Source: Acanthacorydalis orientalis
Taxonomy: Eukaryota > Arthropoda > Insecta > Megaloptera > Corydalidae
Reading direction: 5' to 3'
DNA length: 64,000 nt
Assembly: GCA_034766995.1 (NCBI GenBank)
Contig: CM068314.1
Coordinates: 38,083,208 to 38,147,207, forward strand
The notes beneath the pieces were generated by a model. The model saw only the letters and a list, made by a program, of their open reading frames with translations. It had not been told where the DNA came from and made no database searches. The position numbers and the translations under genes were made by a program. This document shows, piece by piece, positions 11,351 to 24,444 of this stretch. How positions within the stretch are numbered: position 1 is the stretch's first letter; the number at the start of each line of letters is the position of its first letter.

Positions 11351-12861
11351 ATATGTATATAAAACGACATTTTTTTACGAATGCATAAAAAACGGACACG
11401 AAATAAATTCAAAATAGAATTATGGCACAGATATTTTTAAATGTAAAAATATGCCATTTTTTGCTTGTTTTAAATATTGTAATAACAATGGAAACATTGA
11501 AAGTATTTTTTTATTACACAGCACGTATGAACAAATAACAAAGAATTCAATTAGCGCTTCGGTAGATGAAGAAATATGTATAACGTACTTCACAATATTA
11601 ATTAATTTATACTCTGTTAGGTATTTAAATACATTTTGAAATACATGTCATGAAGATATATGCACATATATCCAGATTTATAGTTTACTGTTGTATATAA
11701 ACAAGAATGAAAAAATATAAAAACATACGAATACACTTAATATTCACATACACTATATATATATATATATCTGTATATTCATTTATAAATATACTCTTAA
11801 TTAAATATGAAACAGAAATAGTATTTAAAAATGAAATACAAGAATACTAAAAATCTTTCAGACTGTATTGAATTATTTATAAATATTTATTAATTTTTTG
11901 TCTCTGTATGTGTGTTTAATTTATTTTATTTTTATTTATTATATTGATTAAAAATTAATTTTATAACCTTTCCTTCTTAAATTGAAAGGAGAAATAAATA
12001 CGTTTTGTTTCATAACTTGTAATTATTTAAACCATTTATAAATTACAAAAAGTAAACGATCTCAAACAATTTATTATACATTAACTTTAAAATCTTTTTT
12101 CTTAGAATTAAAATAACAATTAAGATTTGAAATAAAAAGAATGTATAAGTAGTAAATCTAAAAAGAATAGTTAAAATATATTTTATTTTATATAATTTTT
12201 AGTATATCATATTTTACATAGTTCTACTCAATACATATTAATCTACTTCATTTAATATACATATATAGAATATAAAAGTTATAAATTAAAGAAAAATATT
12301 CAAAAAGCTAATTAATTCAAATTCTCTTGTTCAATTGAAGTTCTAAAATGGATAGGGATTTGACGAAATATCGAAAAAGATCTATTTGTACTAGTTAATA
12401 AAAGAAACGCTTTTAAATTCTAATATCTCGTGTATCTACATACATATTTATGCATATGCATGTTACGTAGGGTTGCACAACCTGAGGTGAGATATAGTCT
12501 GATAGCTCCCTTTCATTTTACCACTGAATAACAGTAAAATATTATTTTACAACAGATAATTTTCAAAAAAATACAAATAAAAATGTGCAATTTTGAAAAT
12601 TAGAGAAAATGCTAATAAATTGATCCAAAAATACTTCAAGAATTAAAATGAGCGATTTTAAAAAAGGTGTCCTCCACAGAATTAATTAATAACGGATTGA
12701 CTAGTTGAATAGAAAAATTATTATTCAATGTTTTTAGTTTTGCAATAACTGAAAAGTAAATAAAGAAAATTTAAAATCTGAAAGACTTATATTCTATATT
12801 TTAGGTTTATATTCTTGTATTCATAAATAATTGTTCATCATTAGCTGAACTCACAAAGCAC

Positions 12862-12905
12862 GCACACACACACACACACACACATACACACACACACACA
12901 TACAT

Positions 12906-12949
<44 letters not shown>
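12862..12949. repeat. Compound (CA)n-(TA)n microsatellite
   Basis: CA repeats with CATA interruptions pass directly into a TA run (12909-12949). Confidence 0.96.
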
Positions 12950-12951
<2 letters not shown>

Positions 12952-13054
12952 GACGAAATTTTAAATACACAAACCTAAATATAAAACATACAAATAATCT
13001 ATTCCTCTTACATACATTTACGCATGTAAACACTCATCTCATTTCACACATACT

Positions 13055-13057
<3 letters not shown>

Positions 13058-13127
<70 letters not shown>

Positions 13128-13220
13128 GATGACTATATATTTGGCTACTGACAAGAATAAATGGATAGTTTATGAAGGGGCAATATATCAGTAACCCGAA
13201 TAATCATATTCATGTTCTTA

Positions 13221-13282
<62 letters not shown>
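13058..13282. repeat. Two long (TA)n tracts
   Basis: Runs at 13058-13124 (one C interruption) and 13223-13282 with about 100 bp between. Smaller runs follow at 13556-13585 and 13729-13763. Confidence 0.96.
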
Positions 13283-13284
<2 letters not shown>

Positions 13285-13721
13285 TTCAATATAAATTTAC
13301 ATAATAAACTATTTTTAATGAGATTTGACAACAGGTTTGCTCACTTTTACTTGCTTAAGTTTTAAATATGTATGTTAATAAAATATATAATTTCCAGTTT
13401 CTTATATTTTGAAATTATTAATACAAATTATTTATTTCATTTCATAAAAGCTTACTAATAAAACTTAAATATATAAATCATTGTAATAATTAGAATTAAT
13501 TAAGAAAATAAATATTTTCATTAGTATTTCTTATATTTCCATAGTTTATAAATAGCTATATATATACTCGTATATATATATATATTGAGAAAATCGCCAC
13601 ATATAAGTATCATTATAAAAGTAATGTAAAGCAAGAAAATAAATTGAGAAAATTTATTATAATAATAAATGAAAAATTAAATAATCAAATATATCCAAAG
13701 ATGTTTATTTTCAGTTATTTT

Positions 13722-13764
<43 letters not shown>

Positions 13765-14651
13765 CACCATTATTCAAAAATTCTATATTGGCTTACATTT
13801 TTTGATATCGAGCAAAAATAAGTGAAATATACTGAAAACAGGACAAATTCTAATTAGTAGTGAAGTATAATATAAAAGATATCTCTCTAAATGGAGAAAA
13901 TGATAATATTTTTAATAAAACTAATCAAAATGAATAGTTAGCTTAATATCAAATTTTATTATAAAAATAGTCTACAAAGTTGCAAAGTGAATAATTAATT
14001 ATACTCACTTTTCTGATTACATGATTTTATGCACTTTAATTAAACTTACCATAGTTTATTTTATTTTTCTTTGCGTTGTGTAATCAAAAAAGACACAAAA
14101 CAAATTTATAACTCAATTAAAACATAACTGGATTGACGTATATTGATTATATTCATTCTTAATGCTCTACATTTGTTTTTATTTAATCTCACTAGTGATG
14201 AAGACACATACTTTATCTACTAATTATTTTATAATGATAATAAGGGCAGAAAATTATTGCTCATTCGTTGACTTTCACTATCTTATAGATGTAAATTTAT
14301 ATTAGATTTAGACACTGTTTTGTAACATAAAGAAAAGTACTGTTATATAACATAAATGAGACAAAATACTTCTACTACAAAATATTACTAATATATTTCA
14401 GATGAATTTAAAAAATAAATTCAAATTAAAAATAAATATGCATTAATTTATACTATTTAAACAAATATTTTTCATGAATTAGATTTAGAAACTTTATCAT
14501 TTTCTATTTTACAGGTAACTCGAAAAGAAATGTATGAGTACAAAGTATATTTACTGATTACAGTTCCTTTTTATAACTTAAAGTATTTAAGGTTAAAACA
14601 TGTATTAAAAGTGTGTATCATATTTAAGACAAATTCGTTTTTTGATAAAAT

Positions 14652-14654
<3 letters not shown>

Positions 14655-14708
<54 letters not shown>
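14655..14708. repeat. (TA)n microsatellite, 54 bp
   Basis: Pure TA run. Confidence 0.97.
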
Positions 14709-14710
<2 letters not shown>

Positions 14711-15255
14711 TTTTTCTTTTGCTATATTAAATAATATTTATAATTATCTTCATTTTTTTCACATACAATTTGTTTTAAGTATTGATTTATTTACATTGTT
14801 ATTAATTTAAAATAGCGATTTTTCTTAAAACTTCCTTATATAAATTACCTATTTAATTATCCCACGTCAAACATTCTACTAGAAATTTTGACATGTTTAT
14901 GTATGATCTTAGTTTAATTCGTCAAACTACATGTCAACTCAAACCATAGTAACTTTAGTTCGTTACGTAATGTAAACATAATCTATTGCTCATAAAAGTA
15001 GAAAAGTAAACATATTTAATATATTCATTCATATGTCTAACTTTAGAAATTAAAACTTTCATTATAATTAAGTCAAAAGTTTAATAGCCGAAATAATTAT
15101 TTAAACATACATTTTCAGTGTATTGAATAATATAATCTGACAGTGGAAAAATGTAACAATATGCACATGATTGTAGTTCCTATAATAATTAGTTTAGAAA
15201 ACAGTATCAAAATGATTATGTATTTTTTATATTTAATAAGAGTAAATAAATATCT

Positions 15256-15257
<2 letters not shown>

Positions 15258-15299
<42 letters not shown>
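15258..15299. repeat. (TA)n microsatellite
   Basis: Pure TA run. Another at 15448-15476. Confidence 0.96.
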
Positions 15300-15301
<2 letters not shown>

Positions 15302-15444
15302 GGCTATAGTAAATTATTTAAGGACATCAATTAATAAAAGAGTTAATATAATGACTTTTTTACTGAAAGTTGTCACATGTTATAAACCTTAATTAAAAGT
15401 CATACGATTCAGCTATTAACGCTATATTTTTTAAGTAACTTTTC

Positions 15445-15480
<36 letters not shown>

Positions 15481-15823
15481 TTAATAAATGTTGAGAAACT
15501 TCAAGCATCAAGAACTTTAAATCAGAACAGGAAACTTAACTTCCGTGACGTGACAACAATTCTTTATGAAAGAAAACTCACAAGACAGACTGCGTAACGT
15601 CGTGTTACAAATGTTGGAAATACATTGTTTCATTTGTACAATGTTAGACAAGGCAAAGTAGTCGCATATCTTCTTTATTGAAAGAAACATACCACTTCAT
15701 GACAGAAATATTGTCTACATGAAAATGTCTCAAACCGAACTGAGAGTTAAACGACCACAAAAATAGTCGATTTCCTAGAAATAACGTTAACCAAGTATTG
15801 ACTGAGTGTAATAAATATGAACC

Positions 15824-15826
<3 letters not shown>

Positions 15827-15875
<49 letters not shown>
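15827..15875. repeat. (TA)n microsatellite
   Basis: Pure TA run next to a GC-richer patch (15530-15820). Confidence 0.97.
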
Positions 15876-15877
<2 letters not shown>

Positions 15878-17029
15878 CATTCTCATGCCAAATCTATAAA
15901 TCTGCAAAGTCAATGTTTTAAGAAAACAGCAAAAAACATTATTTTCAGAAAAAAGTATGTTTTTAGTTTGCTGATAAAATGTTCATTATCATAAATTTCG
16001 TACTTAACAAACAGTTGCAACTCTTCATCTAAAGAAAGTATACAATTTTAAAGCTAATACATTAAATAAATTAAGAATTATATAAACTGAAAAAGATCAT
16101 TATTTTCAAAATATTAATTTCTCTATTCTCATTATTTAAATAGAGCATTAATTCATTAATTCATAAAATACATAATATATTTCATAAAATATAAAATATA
16201 CAATTATTGACTAATTCATAAATTTTTACATTTATGAATTACTCGATATTACAAAATTAACATTACAGCATTACAAGAATATTTTCGATTCAAGTTTTGA
16301 ACAGGGTGTTATAACACTTGACGAAACAAAAAAAATGATTATATTTTAACATAATCATCACCATTATTAACACATTCTATCTAAAATGCAAGAAGTTTCT
16401 ACATTGCACCAGTTAAGAAAACTGTTATTATTCAGCCAACTAATTCACGTTAGCACTGGCTAAACGTTCAAATCAAAATGCCTTTAAGATCATACTTGAA
16501 CTTATGGAAAAGTAAATAGATATCATATAATACCAAATTCACATGTCTATTTAAACAAGGTTGGATCTTCAAATCGGCTTTTCCATGCCGAAAGTTCTTA
16601 TTTTGCTTACTTGTGACTTGTAATAACGATGAATCTATATAAGAAACATGTTTTCAGTTTTAGGGATTTTAGTAAAAACATGTTACTTTAAGTGTACTGC
16701 ATAGTATCTGCACATAATTTCCTATTTACTCTTATTGCGTAACAGCTAGAGAGATGTGCTAAGCAGAGATATACGTGAAGACTTAAGGCACATAATGCAC
16801 ATGAACACAAAACTTACTACACCCATTTTTTCAAAAATTATTCCATAGTATTACGCATTCCAATATCATCATTTTTAATACACACATAAACGATAAGTTA
16901 TTAAAATCTAATCTGTGTAACAAAATTTGTCGAAAAAACTTATTATTGCCCATAGAATATAGGTTTTTCTATAATATTTCTACATATAAAAAAAATCCCG
17001 TCTTAAAATTTCCATAAAAAATTTTTTTT

Positions 17030-17225
17030 CGTGTAGACCACCTCCTTGCAACGCTGCTTCTCCCGCTGCACTCAACAAGTAACATGTTAACCATTTCCAT
17101 TCCCGATCATTCTCGATATTTCACGAGACATCACGATAAGCCACGGTGATAAGCGAGCCGGGAGAGCGAGCGGAGGCGAAACCCTCCGGGAGTCGACGAA
17201 CGTAGAGAATAGAGGGTAGAGCTCA
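17030..17225. promoter_or_regulatory. GC-rich, CpG-containing island in AT-rich DNA
   Basis: A 200-bp segment that stands out sharply, with GAGCCGGGAGAGCGAGCGGA, CTCCGGGAGTCGACGAACG and many CpG dinucleotides. No frame encodes a recognisable protein. In a gene with long 5' introns such islands are often a promoter, a 5' UTR exon or a conserved enhancer. It lies upstream of the minus-strand receptor start exon. No strong splice donor for either strand borders it, so its role is undecided. Confidence 0.35.
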
Positions 17226-17314
17226 CTAATATGAAAAATATATTTTTCTTCTTAAATGAAAAACTCATTCAGAAAAAAAATGCAAGAAACCAAAATTAAA
17301 ATATTATTTTATTG

Positions 17315-17316
<2 letters not shown>

Positions 17317-17366
<50 letters not shown>

Positions 17367-17485
17367 CTATTCTATAATTTTTAAATATAAGTACTTCAAA
17401 GACCATCCTACAAAAATTTTTAAATTTTAACGTAACATTTTTTACACTTTTATAATTTACTCTAATTTTGAAATGTCTTTGAAGG

Positions 17486-17544
<59 letters not shown>
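17317..17544. repeat. Two long (TA)n tracts
   Basis: Runs at 17317-17360 and 17490-17544 flanking about 130 bp of unique AT-rich sequence. A TA/TG compound repeat lies at 18009-18046. Confidence 0.96.
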
Positions 17545-17548
<4 letters not shown>

Positions 17549-18009
17549 CATATATTGGGTTATTAGTACAACGGGCGAAATACTTAACGTGGAGATTACC
17601 AGGAGAATAAAAATAAGTTAGAGTTGAAGTATAAGTTGAATAATTAATTTCAAGATTTTACTTTGATAATAAAAATATTTGATTGAAATTTTTACTAATT
17701 ATAAACAACGCATTTTTAATAGTAATTTAATTCAGTAATTTCAAACAACATATAAAAACATAAAAGTGTTTAATAGGAACAAGGGGAAGAATTGAAAAAA
17801 AATACAATGGAGGTGAAAACAAATAAGTTAAAGAGTTGAAGATATCATAAAAAAATAGAATATAATTGAATAAATCAAACCTCAAGGATTAAAAAAATAA
17901 AAATCTTTAATAAATTTATAAACAAATGGAAACAATAAAATAGGAAGGACAGGGTATATGAAAGAAAATCTTTAACTAACAGAATATATCAAGAGGTAAA
18001 TATGAATTT

Positions 18010-18042
<33 letters not shown>

Positions 18043-18879
18043 ATGTGTGTCTGTGTACACACACACACTATTATTTGTCAGTAGCATGAGTTATAATAAA
18101 TGAAAAAGACATCCAAATCTGTAAAATCATCAAAAAATTCTCAGATTGAAGCAATCATAGTCTTGTTAGAGTAATAAACTGACAAGTGACAAATAGGTCA
18201 TGAATTCGAATCTGGGTTCATGTGTCACCTTTTAGTGTAAAAACATCAGCGTTTATTGAATGTCATTTTTTAAATATATAAATTCAGTAACTAAAAATGG
18301 ATATTTCAACGATTTTTATTTCATTTGTATCTAAATTATTATTGTTTTATATTTTTAATTCAATAAAAATATGGACGAATACGAGTAATACAATACAAGA
18401 AAATAATAATGGAATAAAACTTTCTAAAAATGAATTTGAATACACATTATTTTTTACTTACATTATAAACTGATCAAAATTGTTCGTTAAATGTATAGAA
18501 GTTAAAAGCATAAAACAATTACTTAATGAATGTTTATTTAATTATATCTAAATAACCTCATAAAATATATATTCATTGTTATGGATTAATTTTAAGTTTC
18601 CATTTAATTTTTACTTATATATAGGAGAGATAAGAAATAGAAATGAAAAAATAGATGAAAAAGTTTAGAAACTAACTGTATCTCTGCTATTTCTTATTTA
18701 TACCATTTTATAATAACTTGTAGATCGATACTGATGAAGCATATCTGACATTTCCTTTTCTTACTTTAATATGATATATGTCAGAAACCTGGAACTGAAC
18801 ATTGATACTGTAATACTTTATGTTCTAACTACTGTACTACTGACAATTCAATCAAGTAATTGCTGCACACACTCTCTCT

Positions 18880-18924
18880 CACACACATGCATACACACAT
18901 ACATACACACACATACACACACAG

Positions 18925-18958
<34 letters not shown>

Positions 18959-18975
18959 TTGTATGTGTGTGTATA
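18880..18975. repeat. Compound CA/TA/TG microsatellite
   Basis: CACATACA-type repeat passes into TA (18925-18944) and then TG (18945-18973), giving an imperfect palindrome. Confidence 0.93.
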
Positions 18976-20039
18976 CACAAATTGAATTTAAATCATTAAT
19001 AAACATTCAATTCAAATATACCAACTTGTGTATTAAAAATGCATATTTTATGATAGAGTTTATTCTGAGATTACTTTATAGTTGCAATATTACGAATGTA
19101 AACCAACCAAAGAGCATTCCATTTTCAAGAAAAATCTTCATAACCGAGTTACGTATCGAATGACAGAGATATATGTACGTTCAAAGATTTGAGATAATGG
19201 AATATATCATTTGTAACAGGAAAATGATACCTTGATGTCGTTTTCAACGCGAGTACAAAAGAACTGAGTCTTCCGGTCGTACGACTTTTCTGTTTCTTTT
19301 CAAGTGATCCGTTAAAATATTTCATTGTTATATTTATAATAAAAAAATACGAGGTATTTACATCATTCTAAAAAAATGTTTGTAGCGAGCTTTACATCAT
19401 TATTATGTACGGTTTTTTCGTTTTAATGTATTATAATATTAATAATTTATAGAAAAATAACATTGCAAGAATTACATACACAATATATACCGAATATGAA
19501 AAAAACATTTTTATATATCGGATAACAACTATGATTTTTTTAATTATAACATTTTAAGTTGTATGATTAAAAATTTATATTCATATACATATTTTATATA
19601 TTGGGATTAAGAAATATACAGGTATTTTTTTAAAAAATAACACCAAAATGAAAAAAATTAACATTATTCTCTCTTCTGTTTTATATCAATATGTAAATTA
19701 ACTTACTACAGGATTGAAGATTAAAGTTACAATTTAAATTTGTAATTATTTTATATCTGTTATTGAAAAAAAATCACTTGTGGAATATATTAAGTGTAAA
19801 AATTAATTCTGTACCTTTAAATTGAATCAATCATAACGTTGTTTTAAATTAAAATGGTTTCTTGTCCCTAGAAGATTTTGAAGTTTCAACTTTAAAATAA
19901 AAAAAATACATATCTTGGTCAATCAGTTGTTATAGTCTCACAAAATAAAAGTGAACACTATTGCGTCCGAAAAGTAGTATTTTAGGCATTGCATACTTTT
20001 TGTATTCCAGTTGAAAAAAACGATGACAAAGCTTTAGAA

Positions 20040-20316
20040 CGATTTCTTCATCTTTAGAGGAAGGTATTTTGATGCATCACTCTTTAAAAAATGCTAAATC
20101 AGTAGAAGAAGTCCAAAAGTGAATTACGACTTCATGGATGAATTCGATTTAAAGTTACTATCTTTTTTTCAACTGAGAATTCGTCAGTTACCCCACAGAT
20201 GGAGTAAAGATATAAAAAATAATGGGAGATATTTTGAGGTTTGAAATGTATACCATTTTTCAGTTTTCAACATTTATTTTCTATAAAAGAAACACTAAAT
20301 TAATTTTTACACCTAA
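20040..20316 (+). mobile_element. mariner-type transposon relic, C-terminal end (copy A)
   Basis: The plus strand carries the end of a mariner transposase. KSVEEVQK is followed, after a frameshift, by EFDLKLLSFF and then LRIRQLPHRWSKDIKNNGRY and FEV before a stop at 20242-20244. That Leu-Pro-x-Arg-Trp, Asn-Gly-x-Tyr-Phe ending is the hallmark of mariner C-termini. The following untranslated part ends in ACACCTAA then TA (20317-20318), i.e. a TTAGGTGT terminal repeat with a TA target site. The 3' end is shared with copy B at 37540-38030. The rest of the transposase is missing. Confidence 0.75.
20060..20244 (+). pseudogene. mariner transposase, C-terminal fragment
   Basis: About 60 codons of the C-terminal region with at least one frameshift and one in-frame stop (after QK). 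Only the tail after the third catalytic Asp region survives. Confidence 0.72.
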
Positions 20317-20918
20317 TAGATGGTATAAAAAATGTTGGAGAAGTACCAAGTGTTTCATATCTTCAATATATGTAATTTCTAAATAAAGTTTCTGTAAATA
20401 TTTAAAACATTGTTTTAAAGAAATTACTCATAATTAAAATAAATGTATTTGTTTCACGGCCATTAAAATACTGGACTATGTAAATGCAACAAATTAGAAA
20501 TAGCCCAGATGTTTCAACAAAAATATAGAAACTTTGTATTACAAGTGTAATGAACTTTTTTTTTATTCTTTACATTTGTTATTTTTAACTCCTTTTTATT
20601 CAATATGGAAATCGGTCGTATTATTAACTGTAATCACACATTGTGATGGTCCTATTACGTTTAACTCTGCAAAAACCATGTAAGATTGAACCATGTTGAT
20701 ATTAAAAAAGTTAATCTTCATAGTTTTCATAAATATAATATATCTGATTTTTTCATATTTAATCTGATATGAACAGTTGTCTTCAAATATTATTTTTTTA
20801 AAAGGACTTTTTGAAAGATAAATGATTGTTATCAAAGAACAACGTTTGAAAGAAAAACGTTATGTTATTATACTTATAAAAACAGACTAGATTTAGATCT
20901 ACTTCAAAAGTACTCTTA

Positions 20919-21205
20919 TTAATCCTTTCGCTACGACGGTCTTCTCTGCTGGAATGCTCCTGCTGAACGATACGCTGAGCTAAAAGTGTGCACATTACGA
21001 ACGGACGATTATCCGCGTTCGGGTTTACGTCTTACGCCTAAAAAAGTTGTTTTGACAAAGCTTTTTAGAAAAAAAGAACTTTTCTCTAAAAAAAGATATT
21101 TATTATTTCTTAAAAATATTTATATATCGAAACCGCAAGTCCAGTGTAAATGTACTGAATTTCGTGGAGAGCGACTATAGTCTCTTGTCGTAACAAAAGG
21201 GTTAA
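20919..21205. mobile_element. Short TTAA-type MITE (piggyBac-like ends), 287 bp
   Basis: Flanked by TTAA at 20919-20922 and 21202-21205. The left end is TCCTTTCGCTACGACGGTCT and the right end, read inward, is CCCTTTTGTTACGACAAGAG: matching inverted repeats of the CCCTTT.....ACGAC type seen in piggyBac elements. The interior has no transposase and is GC-richer near the left (CCGCGTTCGGGTTTACGTCT). The two short ORFs crossing it (20798-20995 minus and 20986-21180 plus) do not look like genes. Probably a non-autonomous element. Confidence 0.7.
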
Positions 21206-22515
21206 ACTCATTCTTTACTCATTGAATTACATGAATTGTTACGTATACACTCTTAAATCAAATTTGATTAGTAATAACTGAAAATAAATTTAAAATCAAT
21301 TAATTCGTAAACCAATTCTACGATAACCTGAACATTTCTTTGCTTTTAAATAATGTATAATTTTCTTTAAAAAAATATATCATTTGTAATTGTTTCTGAA
21401 AAAATTAGCCTGAATTTATCTAGTTATTGTATTTTCAAAAAAAATATAGGATCCATTAATAACGTTTAGATTTTGTTTTTCTAAGTCTTATTATAAAGAA
21501 ACCACTATTATAGGAAACGGAAGTTAAAAAAAATGTCTCGAATTTTCAGATATGGACTTAATTTTTGTTCTATAAGTAGGCCAATATTCTCATCTCAGAA
21601 GAGATGTGGACAAATTCTAATTGTTGTTCTTCCTCATCGCTACTGTTATCATTAAAAAGTCCGTTAAAAGGAAAAACCTTCATTTATTATTCTATGATAA
21701 TTTGATGTCTGCTAGGATTTGAACAGAATAAAATAAATTATCCATTTTATGTAAAAGAAATTATAATCAAAATATTGTAGCACTTGTGGAGAGAAGGAAA
21801 ATTAAAAGTCGCAAATTTAATGCTTATATATCTATAATTGAAATATTTTTTCATAAATATGAGACGAAAAAATGAATATATAAAAATATCACGAATGAAA
21901 TTTCGATATTTACCTTCATCTGTCAATCTGAAATCATGTTCAAAAAAGGTAATACAATTTTCATAAGACAAGACTGTCACATTTTTTTTTCTCTCATATA
22001 TTAAAGATATATTCTGTTAGCGGAAACTTGTGGGTCTATTGGATGTAGTTTTTATTTTAAATGTTATGATTTTTTACTACTACAAACTCTCAAGTTCTAT
22101 CAGTTCATAAAGGATTAAATATCATTTATTAAACTGCATCCGTAAATAATATAGCTTATACTAAAATAATATTTTGTCAAAGTGAAATAAAAATTTCTTG
22201 ATATTTAAAACTACTGTTATAAATAAATAATAATATTAGTATGTTTATGTGAAAAAATTGTCCGAAAAAAATGCATTTTTACATTAGCCACCTATCCTTT
22301 TATCGAATACGAGTTTTTATTACTATTTATAAAATGTATATATTAAGGAATTTTTCATATTAACGACTTTTGTATAATTTAATGCCCTCAATACGTATTT
22401 AAAATGATAACCATTACTACAATAAAATAATGTATTATATTATGATTTTATTTTATTAAAATCTAGATTTTCTTTAAATTTAAGATATGTTACATTGTTG
22501 CAATAACAATAAAAA

Positions 22516-22518
<3 letters not shown>

Positions 22519-22566
<48 letters not shown>
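22519..22566. repeat. (TA)n microsatellite
   Basis: Pure TA run, followed at 22602-22620 by a short (CATAA)n array. Confidence 0.97.
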
Positions 22567-22570
<4 letters not shown>

Positions 22571-22659
22571 AGAAATTGTCATATTTGAAATCGGAAACGA
22601 AGCTAACATAACATAACATAAAATATTTAATATTTTACTATTACAACAAGGTGTATTAT

Positions 22660-22920
22660 CATTGTCTGCACGTAACGTGACTCTTCTCCTCGAAAATATC
22701 TAATACTTATAACGAAAGCACACTTATCGATAGACATAAAATATATTAAGAAAAGAAAGTCGTCACTCGTGAGAAATCTTAAAAAAAATCGCACTGCGTA
22801 CTATATTTTACTGGTACGTGACATGAACCGAGAAGCCAGTGTCACGTTGTGCTCGCGAGATTAACTCAAACTGGGAATCGAACCACTCCCAATCCATTTT
22901 GTCGTCCTCCTTATAAATTC
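22660..22920. other. GC-richer patch, no gene recognised
   Basis: Ordinary-composition sequence (CTGGTACGTGACATGAACCG, TGTGCTCGCGAGATT) between AT-rich flanks. It contains GGTTCGATTCCC on the minus strand, reminiscent of a tRNA T-arm, but the flanks do not fold as a tRNA. Confidence 0.35.
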
Positions 22921-23786
22921 ACAGTCACATATTTCTTGTAAATGCAACGCTTCTACTTTATTTTTTTCTGTATTGAAATACACAGGGTTTGTGAAAATGT
23001 TTCTGTTGTGTAAAAATAATGTTTTGTATTCAAAAATTAAATTTTCGCCCCTTATAAAATTATAAATGATATTAGTGATTCTAAAAGCATAAAAACAATA
23101 CTATTTATATCAAACAATTATATAATAATTTTCTTTGGTTCAGATATACCAAATAGTGTATTTATTTACTGGTTATAACCTTACACACATTTAGAGTTAA
23201 TGAGATCAAATGTTAAATTTCTGACATTGAGGCAAAGTTCACCTTACAAATGAATTATTTTTTACCCCATATGAAGATTTTCTGATCAAAATTAATAACA
23301 ATAAAAATTATCAATAAGGAACCAGAAAAAAATTGTAGTATTTAACGCAAGAAAGGAATTCTTTTGTGAAAAATGAAAACTTTTAATTAGTAAAAATGAT
23401 TAAACTAATATGTTATCCTTCTTGTTTTCATCTTTTTGGATCACTTTTGCTTATGAATATTAATTTCCAAATATGTGTCAATTTTCAAATAGATTTTAGA
23501 ATTCTGTTCGTTTATATATGTTTTAATAAATATGTGGTTTATATTTTAACATTCTGAAAACAAAAACTTCAAGTAAAGAACAAAACATTAATAAAAACGA
23601 AGTGATATTTTATACTTTCAACTTATAAAGGGTGTCTCAACTAAAACATGTGTCAACTAAATTAAAACATAATTAAAATCAGTTATTTAAAAGCTATCTA
23701 AATTTTTATATGTATACAAAATGGAAAACAGAAACTGCAGTGACCCAAAAGAACGGAGACCGTGAAAACAACGCATCAGCGAAATA

Positions 23787-24261
23787 TTAGATATAAAAAC
23801 ATTCAATATAAGATTAAATTTATGTCTAAAACAATTTGCATTTATAGATCTCAAAAGTGTATTTTTTTAAATATTATATAAAATTATAATAAAACTATTG
23901 CAGAATATCTTAATAATTTAAAGACTATAACATTCTTTGAATAATAAGTAAACGAATACATTTTGTCTATGTAATTTATTTTTAGACATTATAGTAATAA
24001 AATGCTAATAACTGCTCGTAAACTAAACGATGCTTTTGGTATGGGTACTGTTAAGGAATGCATGGTGCAATGATGGTTCCAAAAATTTCATACTGAGGAC
24101 GAAAGCTTTGAAAATAAAGAAGGTCGCGGTCGTTCTGCTTCAGTATATAACGACCAAATTAAAATGTTAGTTGAATCAGAACAACGCACAATAATTCGAG
24201 AGCTTGCACTAATGTATGACTTTGAAGGTGATAAACTGCAATTATTTTCCTACCAATCTAA
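23787..24261 (+). mobile_element. Internally deleted mariner element (copy C, 475 bp)
   Basis: The plus strand holds the N-terminal DNA-binding part of a mariner transposase, after which the sequence jumps straight to the right terminus. The right end is TTTTCCTACCAATCTAA followed by TA (24262-24263); read inward it is TTAGATTGGTAGGAAAA, nearly identical to an end of the element at 53971-54539. The left end is probably at 23787 (TTAGATATAAAAAC, with about five bases lost compared with TTAGGTTGGTATAAAAAC) after TA at 23785-23786. All catalytic residues are missing, so it is non-autonomous. Confidence 0.66.
24002..24229 (+). pseudogene. mariner transposase, N-terminal helix-turn-helix fragment
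   Basis: Reads LNDAFGMGTVKECMVQ, a stop, then WFQKFHTEDESFENKEGRGR and NDQIKMLVESEQRTIIREL. This is the usual mariner order: FG.GTV..R..Q.WF..F..GD..LE.E...GRP, then ND.LK.L.E......RE.A. One in-frame stop (TGA before WFQKF), no catalytic domain. Confidence 0.75.
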
Positions 24262-24320
24262 TATTACGAGGACATTTTCACTACAGTTCAGACGTTGACT
24301 ATTGTGATTTCAGATTATTA

Positions 24321-24322
<2 letters not shown>

Positions 24323-24367
<45 letters not shown>

Positions 24368-24399
24368 AATAATATATATATATATATATAATATTATAT

Positions 24400-24436
<37 letters not shown>

Positions 24437-24440
24437 TATA
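24323..24440. repeat. TA-rich palindromic array
   Basis: Several TA runs with AATAAT/ATTATA interruptions that can fold back on themselves, lying between the deleted mariner and the hairpin at 24445-24567. Confidence 0.9.
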
Positions 24441-24444
24441 ATAC

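Larger units (their letters stand above)
9338..20039. other. Gene-poor AT-rich stretch (probable 5' intron or upstream flank of the receptor gene)
   Basis: Apart from the microsatellites and the island at 17030-17225, I see no coding exon. GC-richer patches with no recognisable content lie at about 15530-15820, 16290-16880 and 19140-19320. Confidence 0.5.

Noticed and set aside
18120..18240. tRNA or tRNA-derived SINE head (GAATTCGAATCT resembling a B box)
   Set aside because: No acceptor stem, no anticodon arm and only a weak A-box match; the similarity is limited to about 10 bases.
20798..21180. Two overlapping short ORFs near 21 kb as genes
   Set aside because: They span the ends of the TTAA-type MITE 20919-21205 and share no family signature.
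22840..22910. tRNA T-arm-like sequence on the minus strand (GGTTCGATTCCC)
   Set aside because: The flanking bases do not give a 5-bp T stem with a 7-nt loop, and no cloverleaf can be drawn.
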